Assembly (NCBI RefSeq): GCF_042662625.1
Contig: NZ_JBHSXH010000015.1
Coordinates: 558,001 to 622,000 of the forward strand
Direction: 5' to 3'
Origin: Halopelagius fulvigenes
Lineage (GTDB): Archaea; Halobacteriota; Halobacteria; Halobacteriales; Haloferacaceae
Length of the DNA: 64,000 nucleotides
Shown: in pieces, positions 25,035 to 33,677 of the stretch
How the letters are laid out: each line of letters starts with the position of its first letter
Position numbering within the stretch: position 1 is the first letter of the stretch
The notes under the pieces: generated by a model
What the model saw: only the letters and a program-made list of their open reading frames with translations
What the model was told of the DNA's origin: nothing
The model's database searches: none
Program-made: the position numbers and the translations under genes

Positions 25035-25706
25035 TTAGAGGGGAACCGGATCGTTGTCGCTCTGACCTGCCAGCTGCTGGGGCATCGTCAGGATGACCTG
25101 CGTGGAGCCGCCGGATCGGCTCGTGATTTCGAGTTTGACCGAGTCGCCGGTCGAGACGCCCGCACCGTTCTCCTCGACGAGGGACGTGTTGATGATGATC
25201 TCGTAGCGGTCGGCCTGGCTGTTCAGGACCGGGTACGACGCGCCGTCGTCGTCGTCGAGCGCGTACGCGGTGAACTCAGTGCTGTTGAGACCCTGGCTCG
25301 CTCCGGAGGAGTTGTACCGGTTAACGCTGCGGAGCTGCGTTCCGCTCGCAGTCGTCTCGTTCTTGTAGATGAGGTTCTTCGCCGTCGTTCCGCTCACGTA
25401 CTTTATCGTCGTGTCTTCGAGCGACACACTGCCGGACCCGGCGGCCAGGCGGACGGTCAGATTGAGGCTGTCCACGGCAAGATCGCCACCGGATTCGTTG
25501 ACCATACCGTGCTTGCTCACGACGTCGACGCGGTTGGTTACCTTATTCACACTTTCCTGTCCAGCGTCCTGCGCAGTCGCCTGGAGGAAGCCGGCCGTGT
25601 TCACGAGGACACCCGCCGCGATCGCTGCGACGAGCACCATCGCGATGAACACGATGAGAGTACCGATACCGACCTGACCCCGGTCGGCGTTGTTTTCTTC
25701 GAACAT
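25035..25706 (-). CDS. arlA1: Archaellin (upstream, larger copy)
   Basis: This 223-residue archaellin is almost identical to its neighbour over the signal and N-terminal helix (DRGQVGIGTLIVFIAMVLV, then AAGVLVNTAGFLQAT) and at the C-terminus (LTMPQQLAG). The middle differs and is longer, with a Tyr/Ser/Asn-rich insertion. Six NX(S/T) sequons suggest dense N-glycosylation. The two genes look like a tandem duplication with divergent surface regions. A possible TATA (TTTAATTG, near 25845-25852) would leave a leader of roughly 115 bases. Confidence 0.95.
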   Translation of the reverse strand: MFEENNADRGQVGIGTLIVFIAMVLVAAIAAGVLVNTAGFLQATAQDAGQESVNKVTNRVDVVSKHGMVNESGGDLAVDSLNLTVRLAAGSGSVSLEDTTIKYVSGTTAKNLIYKNETTASGTQLRSVNRYNSSGASQGLNSTEFTAYALDDDDGASYPVLNSQADRYEIIINTSLVEENGAGVSTGDSVKLEITSRSGGSTQVILTMPQQLAGQSDNDPVPL

Positions 25707-25811
25707 GGGTTAGTTATTCCAAATCGGTCCCCCACCCCCTCGCCGGAGGTGAAGACCTACGATCCTGAATATCATCGTATCCTACATAACGGTACGGGCC
25801 CGATTTTCGAA

Positions 25812-25829
25812 GATGATAACTAGGGGGCG
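25812..25829 (+). promoter_or_regulatory. Copy of the motility motif upstream of the archaellin genes
   Basis: GATGATAACTAGGGGGCG closely resembles GCTGATAATAGGGGGCG at the cheY promoter. It points away from the archaellin genes and has no TTTAT 12 bases downstream. It lies near the transcription start expected from TTTAATTG at 25852-25845. It may be an operator in the opposite orientation or a chance match. Confidence 0.3.
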
Positions 25830-25957
25830 TGTACCGAATCAATTAAATCCTACGCGCACGCGGGTGCGAATCAAGAGAAGAAATGGAGTGAGAGGGGGTA
25901 GCACGAAGGAGTCGATGCCTCTCTTCGAACGTAGGCAGAGTCGAGTACGCTGAGAAC

Positions 25958-26296
25958 TCAGTCGTGTGCGATCTGACGCCAGACGTCGTCGAGTTTGTTC
26001 TTCACCTCGGGGCGTTCCGTCACGGAGACGTTGTAGTCGTCCTCGTCGAAGCGGATGACGATCTTGTCCACCTCGCGGCGGTAGACGTTCGTCCGTCGGT
26101 GTTCGTCGGAGAGGACCCTGTCGTGAAGCTCGAGGAGGCCGGCGGCGGTGAGTTCCTCGATGCGACGGTAGCACGTCGCGATGGGGATGTCGAGCATCTC
26201 GCTGAACTCCTGCGCCGAGTGGGGTTCGTCCGCGGCGCGTAAGATATCCGGGTTGTATTCGTTGCCCAACGCTGCAAGGGTCCTGTCAGACTCCAT
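25958..26296 (-). CDS. Winged-helix transcriptional regulator in the archaellum cluster
   Basis: This 112-residue protein has an ArsR-like winged helix-turn-helix (about 1-62): EYNPDILRAADEPHSAQEF, then SEMLDIPIATCYRRIEELTAAGLLEL, where the second is the recognition region. A short C-terminal region (about 63-112) carries DKIVIRFDEDDYNVSV. It lies between the archaellin genes and the cheY operon, so it is a candidate regulator of motility genes. It could instead control only its neighbours. No ligand-binding domain is seen. Confidence 0.82.
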   Translation of the reverse strand: MESDRTLAALGNEYNPDILRAADEPHSAQEFSEMLDIPIATCYRRIEELTAAGLLELHDRVLSDEHRRTNVYRREVDKIVIRFDEDDYNVSVTERPEVKNKLDDVWRQIAHD

Positions 26297-26463
26297 AGAT
26301 GGGGTAGGTCTGTCGTGGGTCCATGTGAATGTGTTGGTTACCAGTATGACTCGAAGTCGAAAACGTTGCCCGCGTTACCCGGCGCACAACCGTCATCTCT
26401 CAAACATCAGTCATGCGGACTGTCGGCGATGGGCTTAATATTCCCCCGCCGGGACCAAGCACC

Positions 26464-27039
26464 ATGGCTCCCGGAAATCCGCCCGAGGACAGAAGCCGTC
26501 GCCGCCGGGGGGAGGAGGGCGTCATCGGTCCGAACGAACTCGACTACTCCGACGACGACCGCGTCGCCCAGATTCGGGACGGTCGGTACGTCGTCGCCAC
26601 CGACAGCGACGAGAAACCGCGCGTAGACGAGGAGGAGTCGCCTCCGAGGCACGCCGAGGAGGAACGCACCCTCGAAGAGCGGGGGAACTTCGCGAAACAG
26701 CAGATGGTGCGGTACGTCTCGGACAAGGGTGCGAGCCACGGCATCGCGGTCACCGCGTCGTTCGACGGACGGGTGGCCCAACGCGAACGGTTCTCCGACG
26801 ACATCGCGACGGCGTTCGGCGACGTCGTCCAGTGGTACGCGAACCAAGTCAACGCCGACGCGACGCCGGAAGAGGTGCTGGGCATCCTCCTTTTGGCGTC
26901 GGACACCGACGTCGCGTTCCCGACCAAGGTTCTCGCCCCCGTCCTGCGGACGCACGGACTCACGACGGACGACTCCATCGGCGATCTGGTCGAGGCGCTG
27001 GGCGGAGACGGACTTCGGATCCCCCCCGAACGGCGCTAA
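26464..27039 (+). CDS. Haloarchaeal motility-cluster protein of unknown function
   Basis: This 191-residue acidic cytoplasmic protein has a charged disordered N-terminus (about 1-75, EDRSRRRRGEEG and an acidic stretch) and a folded C-terminal half rich in helices (about 80-190). No catalytic motif or membrane segment is visible. The ATG at 26464 has a TATA-like CTTAATATT (26434-26442) about 26 bases upstream and is probably leaderless. It precedes cheY-cheC-cheD on the same strand, but cheY has its own promoter. Confidence 0.7.
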   Translation: MAPGNPPEDRSRRRRGEEGVIGPNELDYSDDDRVAQIRDGRYVVATDSDEKPRVDEEESPPRHAEEERTLEERGNFAKQQMVRYVSDKGASHGIAVTASFDGRVAQRERFSDDIATAFGDVVQWYANQVNADATPEEVLGILLLASDTDVAFPTKVLAPVLRTHGLTTDDSIGDLVEALGGDGLRIPPERR

Positions 27040-27101
27040 TCGCAGCCGAGACGTGGGCGGCGGGCGCGAACGGCGAATCGGTGCGGACGCACCCTATCAT
27101 C

Positions 27102-27129
27102 GCTGATAATAGGGGGCGAGGGTTTATAG
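27102..27129 (+). promoter_or_regulatory. cheY operon promoter with shared motility motif
   Basis: GCTGATAAT (27102-27110) is followed by AGGGGGCGAGGG and then TTTATAG (27123-27129). The TATA centre is 28 bases before the cheY ATG at 27154, so the transcript is probably leaderless. This is the clearest instance of the shared arrangement. Confidence 0.65.
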
Positions 27130-27153
27130 ATGGTTTCTCGGAACAGTCTCTCC

Positions 27154-27522
27154 ATGGCAACCACCGTACTGGTCGTGGACGACTCGGCGTTCATGCGGAA
27201 CCTGCTGAAGCAGTTACTCGACGGAGAACACGAGGTAGTCGGTGAGGCGGAGAACGGCGTCGAAGCCGTCGAACTCTACCGAGAACTCGGGCCCGACGTC
27301 GTAACGATGGACGTCGTGATGCCCATCAGAAACGGGATCGAAGCGACGACCGAGATAAAGTCGATGGACTCCTCGGCGTCGGTCATCATGTGCACCTCCG
27401 TCGGGCAGGAGGAGAAAATGCGCGAGGCCGTCGAAGCGGGCGCGGACGGGTACATCACGAAACCCTTCCAGAAGCCCAACGTCCTCCAAGCCATCGACGA
27501 CGTGGTGAGCGTCGAGGCATGA
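27154..27522 (+). CDS. cheY: Chemotaxis response regulator CheY
   Basis: This 122-residue stand-alone receiver has the acidic pair Asp9/Asp10, phosphoacceptor Asp53 (VVTMDVVMP), a switch Thr/Ser near 81 and Lys103 in ITKPF, so it is fully equipped, unlike the receiver at 1442. Phospho-CheY signals to the archaellum through CheF. The ATG at 27154 is preferred to one eight codons upstream because it fits the TATA spacing and family N-terminus. Its stop overlaps the cheC start (ATGA). Confidence 0.96.
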   Translation: MATTVLVVDDSAFMRNLLKQLLDGEHEVVGEAENGVEAVELYRELGPDVVTMDVVMPIRNGIEATTEIKSMDSSASVIMCTSVGQEEKMREAVEAGADGYITKPFQKPNVLQAIDDVVSVEA

Positions 27523-28709
27523 ATCTCGACGTCCAGTCGTTACGAACGTTCAGCCGGCTCGCCCACTCCGGCGCAGAGCGCGCCGCGGGGTCGCTCACGC
27601 AGTTGACCGGCGTCGAAACGTGCGTCAACGTCACCAAAATCGAAGTGAGCACCCGCGGCGACGTCGAACGGGAGTTCGTCGAACAGGACCTCGTCAGCGT
27701 CCACATCGGATTCAACGGCGGCATCGACGGGCGGACCGTGCTCGCGTTCGACCGCGACAGGGCGGTCGAACTCGTCGACATCCTCGTTCCGGGGGCCGCG
27801 GAACAGCCCGACGGGGAGATGGCGACGAGCGGGTTGAAAGAGCTCGGCAACATCATGCTCGGCGGCTTCATCGACGGCTGGGCGGACTTCCTCGAAACGT
27901 CGATCGACATTACGACGCCGACGTTCGTCGACGTCGAGAGTCGAGGCGCGTTAGACGACATCACGGGAGACTCCGGGTTCGAGATGGACACCGGCGAGGA
28001 CCACGTCCTCGCGTTCCGGAACCAGCTCGAGACCGCAGACGAGAAGGTCAACTTCTACATCTACATGCTCCCGACCCACGACTCCATCGATACCATCTCG
28101 ACGGTCGCCGGGTCGGAGGGGAAGACGGTGCCCGTCGAATCGTTCACCTCCTTCTCCGAGATGATCACCGACGGCGCAGAACAGGCCTCCGAGGACCTGA
28201 CGGCGATGACCGGAAGCGAGACGACCGTCGAGGTGAGCCGCCTCAGTTTCGTTCCCATCGAAGCGGTTCCGATGGAGCTCACGGAGGAGACGCGCCTCGG
28301 CGTCGTCTTGGAGTTCGAGGGCCTGCCGTCCGGTTACATCGCGATTCTGTTCGACAGGGAGTCGGCGGACAACCTCGCGGAGTCGCTCATGCCGGGGATG
28401 GAGGCGGACGCGGCGATGCGTCAAAGCGCGATTCAGGAGATAGGCAACATCACCACGTCGGGGTTCCTCGACGGGTGGGCGAACGCGCTCGAAACGACGA
28501 TAGAGATCTCGCCGCCGACGTACGTCGAAGACCTCGGCTCGGCGATAATCGACCCGTTGGCCACCGAGCTCGCCCAGTCGCAGGAACACGCGTTCCTCAT
28601 CGACTCGACCATCGTCACCGACAACGACGAGTTCACGTGCGACATCTACGCCCTCCCGAACGAAGCGCAGCTCCGCGAGGCGCTCAATCGCCTTGCGGCG
28701 GAAGCGTAA
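27519..28709 (+). CDS. cheC: Chemotaxis protein CheC, tandem-domain form
   Basis: This 396-residue protein consists of two CheC-like halves (about 1-195 and 205-390). Each contains a phosphatase-type helix with E..N (LKELGNIMLGGFIDGW near 110 and IQEIGNITTSGFLDGW near 310). CheC removes phosphate from CheY and binds CheD. The double length is about twice that of classical CheC. It lies in an operon between cheY (overlapping) and cheD. Confidence 0.92.
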   Translation: MNLDVQSLRTFSRLAHSGAERAAGSLTQLTGVETCVNVTKIEVSTRGDVEREFVEQDLVSVHIGFNGGIDGRTVLAFDRDRAVELVDILVPGAAEQPDGEMATSGLKELGNIMLGGFIDGWADFLETSIDITTPTFVDVESRGALDDITGDSGFEMDTGEDHVLAFRNQLETADEKVNFYIYMLPTHDSIDTISTVAGSEGKTVPVESFTSFSEMITDGAEQASEDLTAMTGSETTVEVSRLSFVPIEAVPMELTEETRLGVVLEFEGLPSGYIAILFDRESADNLAESLMPGMEADAAMRQSAIQEIGNITTSGFLDGWANALETTIEISPPTYVEDLGSAIIDPLATELAQSQEHAFLIDSTIVTDNDEFTCDIYALPNEAQLREALNRLAAEA

Positions 28710-28778
28710 CCCGCGTCGGGGGCGAACCGCCGGCTCACCACCGGACACCGCCCTCGTCGTGACGTCCGACAAACCACT

Positions 28779-29288
28779 ATGAAAGTATACACGAGCGAGA
28801 CGCAGAGTACGCACCGGACGAAGGAGCGAATCAAAGTCGGCATCGCGGACTTCGCCGTCGGAATCGACGACACGACGCTCGTCACCAGCGGACTCGGCTC
28901 CTGCGTCGGCATCGCGGTGTTCGACGCGCGGCAGTCCGTCGGCGGCCTCGCGCACGCGATGTTACCGACCGCCAACGACGACGAGAACGACGCGAAGTAC
29001 GTTGACACCGCCGTTCCGGCGCTCGTCGAGGAGATGGAGAGCGAAGGGGCCGTCCCGGGCGACCTCCGCGCGAAGCTCGCGGGCGGCGCGACGATGTTCG
29101 ACTTCACGTCGGCCGAGGAGAGCATCGGCGACAGAAACGTGAACGCGGCGCGCGACACGTTGGACTCGCTCGACATCCCGCTCGTCGCCGAGGACGTCGG
29201 CGGCGGCCACGGCCGTTCGCTCCGGTTCTCCGTCCGCACCGCCGACCTCCGCATTCGGAGCGCGAACGCGGGCGAGAGCACGATCTGA
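28779..29288 (+). CDS. cheD: Chemoreceptor glutamine deamidase CheD
   Basis: This 169-residue enzyme deamidates receptor glutamines and regulates CheC. The catalytic Cys42 is in GLGSCVGI, the His59 partner is in LAHAML, and the conserved AGGATMF lies near residue 106. The gene follows cheC after 69 bases in what appears to be one operon with cheY. In H. salinarum, CheD also binds CheF. Confidence 0.95.
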   Translation: MKVYTSETQSTHRTKERIKVGIADFAVGIDDTTLVTSGLGSCVGIAVFDARQSVGGLAHAMLPTANDDENDAKYVDTAVPALVEEMESEGAVPGDLRAKLAGGATMFDFTSAEESIGDRNVNAARDTLDSLDIPLVAEDVGGGHGRSLRFSVRTADLRIRSANAGESTI

Positions 29289-29363
29289 TAGCGCGGAATC
29301 GCTCGATTGCGGCTACTATTATCTCCTGAATTTCTCGGATGCCCGACGGTGAAGTTATCCATT

Positions 29364-29390
29364 CTGATAATCTCGGGGGCAGGTTTATCC
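29364..29390 (+). promoter_or_regulatory. FlaD-like gene promoter with shared motility motif
   Basis: TCTGATAAT is followed by CTCGGGGGCAGG (12 bases) and TTTATCC. The internal GGGGGC also matches the cheY promoter. Transcription would start near 29413, giving a leader near 90 bases to the ATG at 29501. Confidence 0.6.
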
Positions 29391-29500
29391 CGGTCCCGCG
29401 GATTGGCTCTCACAACACGACGGCGCTTTCCGTGACCGACGGGCGGCGTCTCTGCCGCGGCGCGTTCGACCGCCGGACCGCCGCGAGCGAGGTGAGGCCG

Positions 29501-30607
29501 ATGAAGATAGATCCCGAAAACTACGACCTCCGAGAACTCCGCCGAATCGCTGACGAACGACGGGCAGACCGAAGCGGACGAACGTCCGAGACCGCCGAGG
29601 CGTCCGACGAGGACGAGGCCGACGGACGGCGGCCGCGGCGCGAGGGCCCGCCGAACCGAAGCGGTCGAAACGACAGTCGCCGGTCCCGCGAGGACCGCGA
29701 CGGGCCGCGCCGAGACGAATCGCGCCGGAACAGCGAGAGACGACGCCGGAGCGACGACCGACCACGTCGGAACCGAAACGGCCGGTCCGAGGAACTCAGC
29801 CGCCCCCGTCGGGGTCACTCCGACCACGGCGACGCACAGGACGAAGTCGTCAGAGCGGACCGACTCGCGAGCGAACTTGGCCTCGGCCGCCCCTTCGGCG
29901 ACTCCTCCCGCGACGGACGCGGGCGCGCCGGAAACGGCCGCGTCGAGAACGGCCGCGGACGCGCGAACGAGGGCCGACGCCGGGACTCCCGCGAGGGCCG
30001 ACGCCGAGACGCCCGCGACGACAGGCGGTACGACGAGAGCGGATACGACGACGGGTACGACGACTACGGCGGCGAGTACGACGACTACGACGACCGCTCC
30101 CGGTACGACGAACTCGGCTACTCGGAGTACGACGAGGGCGAGGACAGCTTCGGACGCGACGCCGAACCCGAGTACGAGACGCGGAGCGACGACCACCTCG
30201 AGGACGTGGGCCGATTCCGCTTCGACAACGAGGTTCACGAACGCCCCCGCGGGCGGGCGGGCGAAGTGCTCCGACAGAACCAACTCGAACAGCTCCTCGT
30301 CCACGAGACGGCCGCCGCGGGCGATTCGCTCCGGAAGCCCTACCTGCGGACCCTGCCGAACGAGTACGCCGCCGAACGCGTCGTCTTCGACTGGTTGGAG
30401 TTCATGGTGCTGAAGGGCGGATTCAAGCGGACGATGGACGCCCTCCGCTACTACCTCACCGTCGATTGGATCACCGAGGACGTCGAGACGGAACTGCACG
30501 ACTACCTCATCGGCTTCTCCGGCAACGTCGCCGACACGACGGAGTTCGACGTGGACGACCACCACCTCAGTCTCCTCTACGTCGCGCGCCTCACCTCGAT
30601 GACGTAA
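29501..30607 (+). CDS. arlD: FlaD-like archaellum motor adaptor (ArlD)
   Basis: This 368-residue protein has a long highly charged N-terminal region (about 20-260) of Arg, Asp, Gly, Tyr and Ser, including RGRRRDSREGRRRDARD- and YDDGYDDYGGEYDDYDD-type runs. A FlaD/E domain ends it (about 270-365, LRKPYLRTLPNEYAAERVVF, then DWLEFMVLKGGFKRT). The terminal domain is shared with FlaCE. The ATG at 29501 follows a purine-rich GAGGTGAGG and matches a FlaD-like start. Its promoter carries the shared motility motif, supporting a motor role. Confidence 0.85.
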   Translation: MKIDPENYDLRELRRIADERRADRSGRTSETAEASDEDEADGRRPRREGPPNRSGRNDSRRSREDRDGPRRDESRRNSERRRRSDDRPRRNRNGRSEELSRPRRGHSDHGDAQDEVVRADRLASELGLGRPFGDSSRDGRGRAGNGRVENGRGRANEGRRRDSREGRRRDARDDRRYDESGYDDGYDDYGGEYDDYDDRSRYDELGYSEYDEGEDSFGRDAEPEYETRSDDHLEDVGRFRFDNEVHERPRGRAGEVLRQNQLEQLLVHETAAAGDSLRKPYLRTLPNEYAAERVVFDWLEFMVLKGGFKRTMDALRYYLTVDWITEDVETELHDYLIGFSGNVADTTEFDVDDHHLSLLYVARLTSMT

Positions 30608-30754
30608 CCGAGGGATTACATCCTCCCGCGGACGCCTCACTCACAACCGGTTCATCGGCGTTCCGGCTGCCGTTTTTCGACTCGTCGCGTCCGTCCAATT
30701 CATGTAAGAACGGTTACCAACAGGATTTTCTACCAGTTGCGTATCCGTCCGGGT

Positions 30755-31825
30755 ATGCCTGAGGATGGACGCGGCGAAGACGAATCAGCGAACGACGAGA
30801 GTGGGGCGGGACCGACGGCGGTCGGAGTGAAACTCGGCAGTACGCGCACGGTGCTTCAGTTCCGAACCGACGACGGCGAGGTGGAGACGGTTCGGACGCT
30901 GACCTGTCTGGCGACGTACGACGACCCGTTGACCGGCGAGGAGCGGGTCCTGTTCGGCGAACAGGCCGCGCAGGAGTACCCCGACAGAGTGGAGTACATG
31001 CTCCGGTCGGGCCTCCCCGAGGGCGGCGAGGGGACGGAACTGGCCAAGAAGTTCTTCGCGGAACTGGTGTCGGCGCACGGACTGGACGACGACAGCGCCA
31101 TCGTCTACGCGATTCCGACGATAGACAACGAGCCCGGACTGGCGAGTCTCAACGAGGTGATAGAGGACAGTCCCGTCGGCGGCGCGTTCGTCCGTAGCTT
31201 CCCCGAGTCGCTGACGGGGTCGATTCCCGCGCTCGGCGACGGACTCGAAGCGATAGAGAGCGTCTTCGTCGCGGTCAACATGGGTTCGACGAACCTCGAA
31301 GCGTCGGCGTACCGCCACGGCGAACAGCTGTCGCCGTTCGTCTCGGGGGCCGTCACCGGCAACGAGGTGGACCGCCGCATCGCCAACGCCGTCGAGGAGG
31401 AGACGCAGGGCCGCGTCAACATCGACCTCACGACGGCGCGGGAGTACAAGGAGACGCACGCCGACTTCGACGCGTTCGAACCGTTCACGGACGTCATCCA
31501 GCAACCCGGCGGCGGGTCCCACGAGTTCACCATCGAGCGGTCGGTGATGGAACCCCTCGACGACTACCTCGACGACGCGGTGGACGAGGTGGCGAACAAC
31601 TTCCTCTCGCAGTTGGCCAACGACCACATGAAGCCGTACCAACTCGCCCTGAGCAAGCCCATCGTCCTCACGGGCGGGATGGCGTGCATCCCGGGCATCG
31701 TCGGGGAGTTCGAGACGCGGATGAGCGAGGAACTCAACCGCGACGTGGAGTGCGTCGCCGCGGACCGGCCGGACACCGCGCCCGCCGAGGGGGCCCGGCG
31801 CATCGCGGAACGACTCGTCGAGTAG
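30755..31825 (+). CDS. Actin-like ATPase of the salactin/volactin (MreB/Hsp70) type
   Basis: This 356-residue protein shows actin-superfamily phosphate loops: GVKLGSTRTVLQF near residue 26, VNMGSTNLEASAY near 175 and LTGGMACIPGI near 310 (adenosine motif). Haloarchaeal actins of this class form dynamic filaments in Halobacterium (salactin) and Haloferax (volactin). Orthology here is inferred from family features and motility context. The ATG at 30755 is used because upstream codons add no conserved residues. It lies downstream of the FlaD-like gene on the same strand. Confidence 0.75.
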   Translation: MPEDGRGEDESANDESGAGPTAVGVKLGSTRTVLQFRTDDGEVETVRTLTCLATYDDPLTGEERVLFGEQAAQEYPDRVEYMLRSGLPEGGEGTELAKKFFAELVSAHGLDDDSAIVYAIPTIDNEPGLASLNEVIEDSPVGGAFVRSFPESLTGSIPALGDGLEAIESVFVAVNMGSTNLEASAYRHGEQLSPFVSGAVTGNEVDRRIANAVEEETQGRVNIDLTTAREYKETHADFDAFEPFTDVIQQPGGGSHEFTIERSVMEPLDDYLDDAVDEVANNFLSQLANDHMKPYQLALSKPIVLTGGMACIPGIVGEFETRMSEELNRDVECVAADRPDTAPAEGARRIAERLVE

Positions 31826-32818
31826 TCAGGACCGCTCTTCTCTGAACGCGCGGACGGCCTCGCGGTCCGGAAGCGCCGTCATCGCGCCGGCGGCGGTTGT
31901 CGTCACGGCGGCGACGGCGTTCGCGAACGCCAACACCTCCGAGAGCGGTTCGTCGCCGACGAGTGCCGCGATGACGCCCGCGGTGAAGGCGTCGCCCGCG
32001 CCGGTGGTGTCCACGGGCGTCACCTCGTACCCGCCGTGTTCGACCACCGAGAGGTCCGACGTCCACGGCGACCCGTCCGAGGTGGCCGCCAACGACCCCT
32101 CGCCGCCGAGGGTGAGAAGCGCCGTGTGCGGCCCCTCGTCGAGAATCGCGTGCGCGAGTTCCGAGGGGTCGCCGCTGACGTCGAAGGCGGCCAAGTCCTC
32201 CGGCGTCGCCTTCACCACGTCCGCGAGGCCGAACGCCTCGCGCATCGACCCGACGTAGTCGAAGGTGTCCCACAGCTCCGGCCGGGCGTTGGGGTCGAAC
32301 GAGACTGTCACGCCCGCCTCCCGCGCGCGGCGCATCAGGTCGAAGGTGGCCTCGCGCGACGGTTCGTCCGCGAGGGTGACGCCGCCGACGTGGACCCACT
32401 CGGCGTCCTCGAGTTCCTCGTCTGCGAGTCCGCCGGGTTGCATCCGCGTGTCCGCGGTTTCGTCGCGGTAGAAGGAGAACCCGCGCTCGGCGTTCTCGTC
32501 GTGCGCGACGAACGCGAGCGTCGTCTTCGCCACGGGGTCCCGTTCCACGAAGTCCGTCGGGACGCCCCGTTCGCGGAGGGCGTCTTCGAGGAAGTCGCCG
32601 AACGGGTCCTCGCCGATGCGCGTCCAGAAGCGCGGCGTCTCGTCCAAGTGCGCGAGGGCGACGGCGACGTTCGCGGGCGCGCCGCCCGCCCGACGGGTGA
32701 ACGACTCGACGCCCGAGAGGGGCCCCTCGCTGTTCGGCAGGAAGTCGATGAGCGTCTCGCCCGCGACGACGACGCGCGGGGAACCGCCGTCCGATTCGGT
32801 CCGGTGTTCGTCGGTCAT
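31826..32818 (-). CDS. PfkB-family sugar kinase (fructokinase-like)
   Basis: This 330-residue ribokinase-fold enzyme has the N-terminal sugar-binding motif RAGGAPANVAVALAHL and the C-terminal PfkB signature DTTGAGDAFTAGV with its catalytic Asp. It phosphorylates a sugar or sugar acid; fructose and 2-keto-3-deoxygluconate are the likely options. Its stop codon directly abuts that of the actin-like gene, so the two are convergent. The sugar-phosphate isomerase gene upstream on the same strand may serve the same pathway. Confidence 0.88.
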   Translation of the reverse strand: MTDEHRTESDGGSPRVVVAGETLIDFLPNSEGPLSGVESFTRRAGGAPANVAVALAHLDETPRFWTRIGEDPFGDFLEDALRERGVPTDFVERDPVAKTTLAFVAHDENAERGFSFYRDETADTRMQPGGLADEELEDAEWVHVGGVTLADEPSREATFDLMRRAREAGVTVSFDPNARPELWDTFDYVGSMREAFGLADVVKATPEDLAAFDVSGDPSELAHAILDEGPHTALLTLGGEGSLAATSDGSPWTSDLSVVEHGGYEVTPVDTTGAGDAFTAGVIAALVGDEPLSEVLAFANAVAAVTTTAAGAMTALPDREAVRAFREERS

Positions 32819-32891
32819 GGAGTTCGGTACGGATACGGAGTAGTTGAAACCTCGTGACGGGCCCGCGGTGCGGGAGCGACTCCCCGCCGAC

Positions 32892-33677
32892 TCACAGCAG
32901 TTCGTCGAGTCGGTCCTTGCTCGTCCGCAGGTAGCGGAAGTCGTCGGTGAACACCTCCAGCGAGAGCGTCCCGTCCCACTCCCCGCCGAGGGCGTCGAAC
33001 GCCGACTCGAACCGTATCGTCCCCGACCCGAACGGCAGGTGTTCGTCCTTCGGGACGCGCGTGTCGTTGAGGTGGACGTGGGAGATGCGGTGGCCGTACT
33101 CCCGGCAGAGCGCCGCGATGCCGCCCCCGTCTCGCCCGTCCATCCGGGCGTGTCCCGTGTCGAGCGTCATCGAGGCGTCCGTCTCCTCGAACAGCGTCGG
33201 GAAGTCATTGGTGTCGAACGCGCCGCGGGGAACGTTCTCGACGCAGAGTTTGACACCCTCCCGTCGGGCGTGGTCGTCGAGTTCGCGCACGGAGTCCAGC
33301 ACGTGTCCGTGGAGCGTCGATTCGTCCCACGCCGGCCCCCACGCGTTCGTGCTGGCGTGGAGGACGGCCTTCTCGGCGTCGAACGACGCCGCCGCGTTGA
33401 GTGCGGCGGCTATCTCCCGGCGCGACCCCTCCCGGACGTGTTCGTGCGGGCTCCCGATGTCCACGCCGCCGAACGGCAGGTGAACGAGGAGCGAGACGCC
33501 CGCGTCGTCGGCCGCCGCCCGCAGGTCCGAGGCGCGTTCGCGGAGTCGGTCCCGCCGGCCGTCGCCGTCCATCATCAGTTCCACGAAGTCGAAGCCCGCC
33601 TCGCCGGCGAACGCGACGGCCTCCCCTTCGTCCATGCCGAGTTGCGTGACGAATCCGGTTCGTGCGTCTCCGACCAT
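32892..33677 (-). CDS. Sugar phosphate isomerase/epimerase (AP endonuclease 2-like TIM barrel)
   Basis: This 261-residue single-domain TIM barrel is related to xylose isomerase and endonuclease IV. Metal-ligand-type residues appear in KLCVENVP, LDTGHARMDG, SHVHLNDTR and LSLEVF. The expected activity is isomerisation or epimerisation of a sugar or polyol; the exact substrate is unknown. The ATG at 33677 was chosen because upstream in-frame residues are Arg-rich with no family similarity. It precedes the PfkB kinase on the same strand. Confidence 0.83.
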   Translation of the reverse strand: MVGDARTGFVTQLGMDEGEAVAFAGEAGFDFVELMMDGDGRRDRLRERASDLRAAADDAGVSLLVHLPFGGVDIGSPHEHVREGSRREIAAALNAAASFDAEKAVLHASTNAWGPAWDESTLHGHVLDSVRELDDHARREGVKLCVENVPRGAFDTNDFPTLFEETDASMTLDTGHARMDGRDGGGIAALCREYGHRISHVHLNDTRVPKDEHLPFGSGTIRFESAFDALGGEWDGTLSLEVFTDDFRYLRTSKDRLDELL

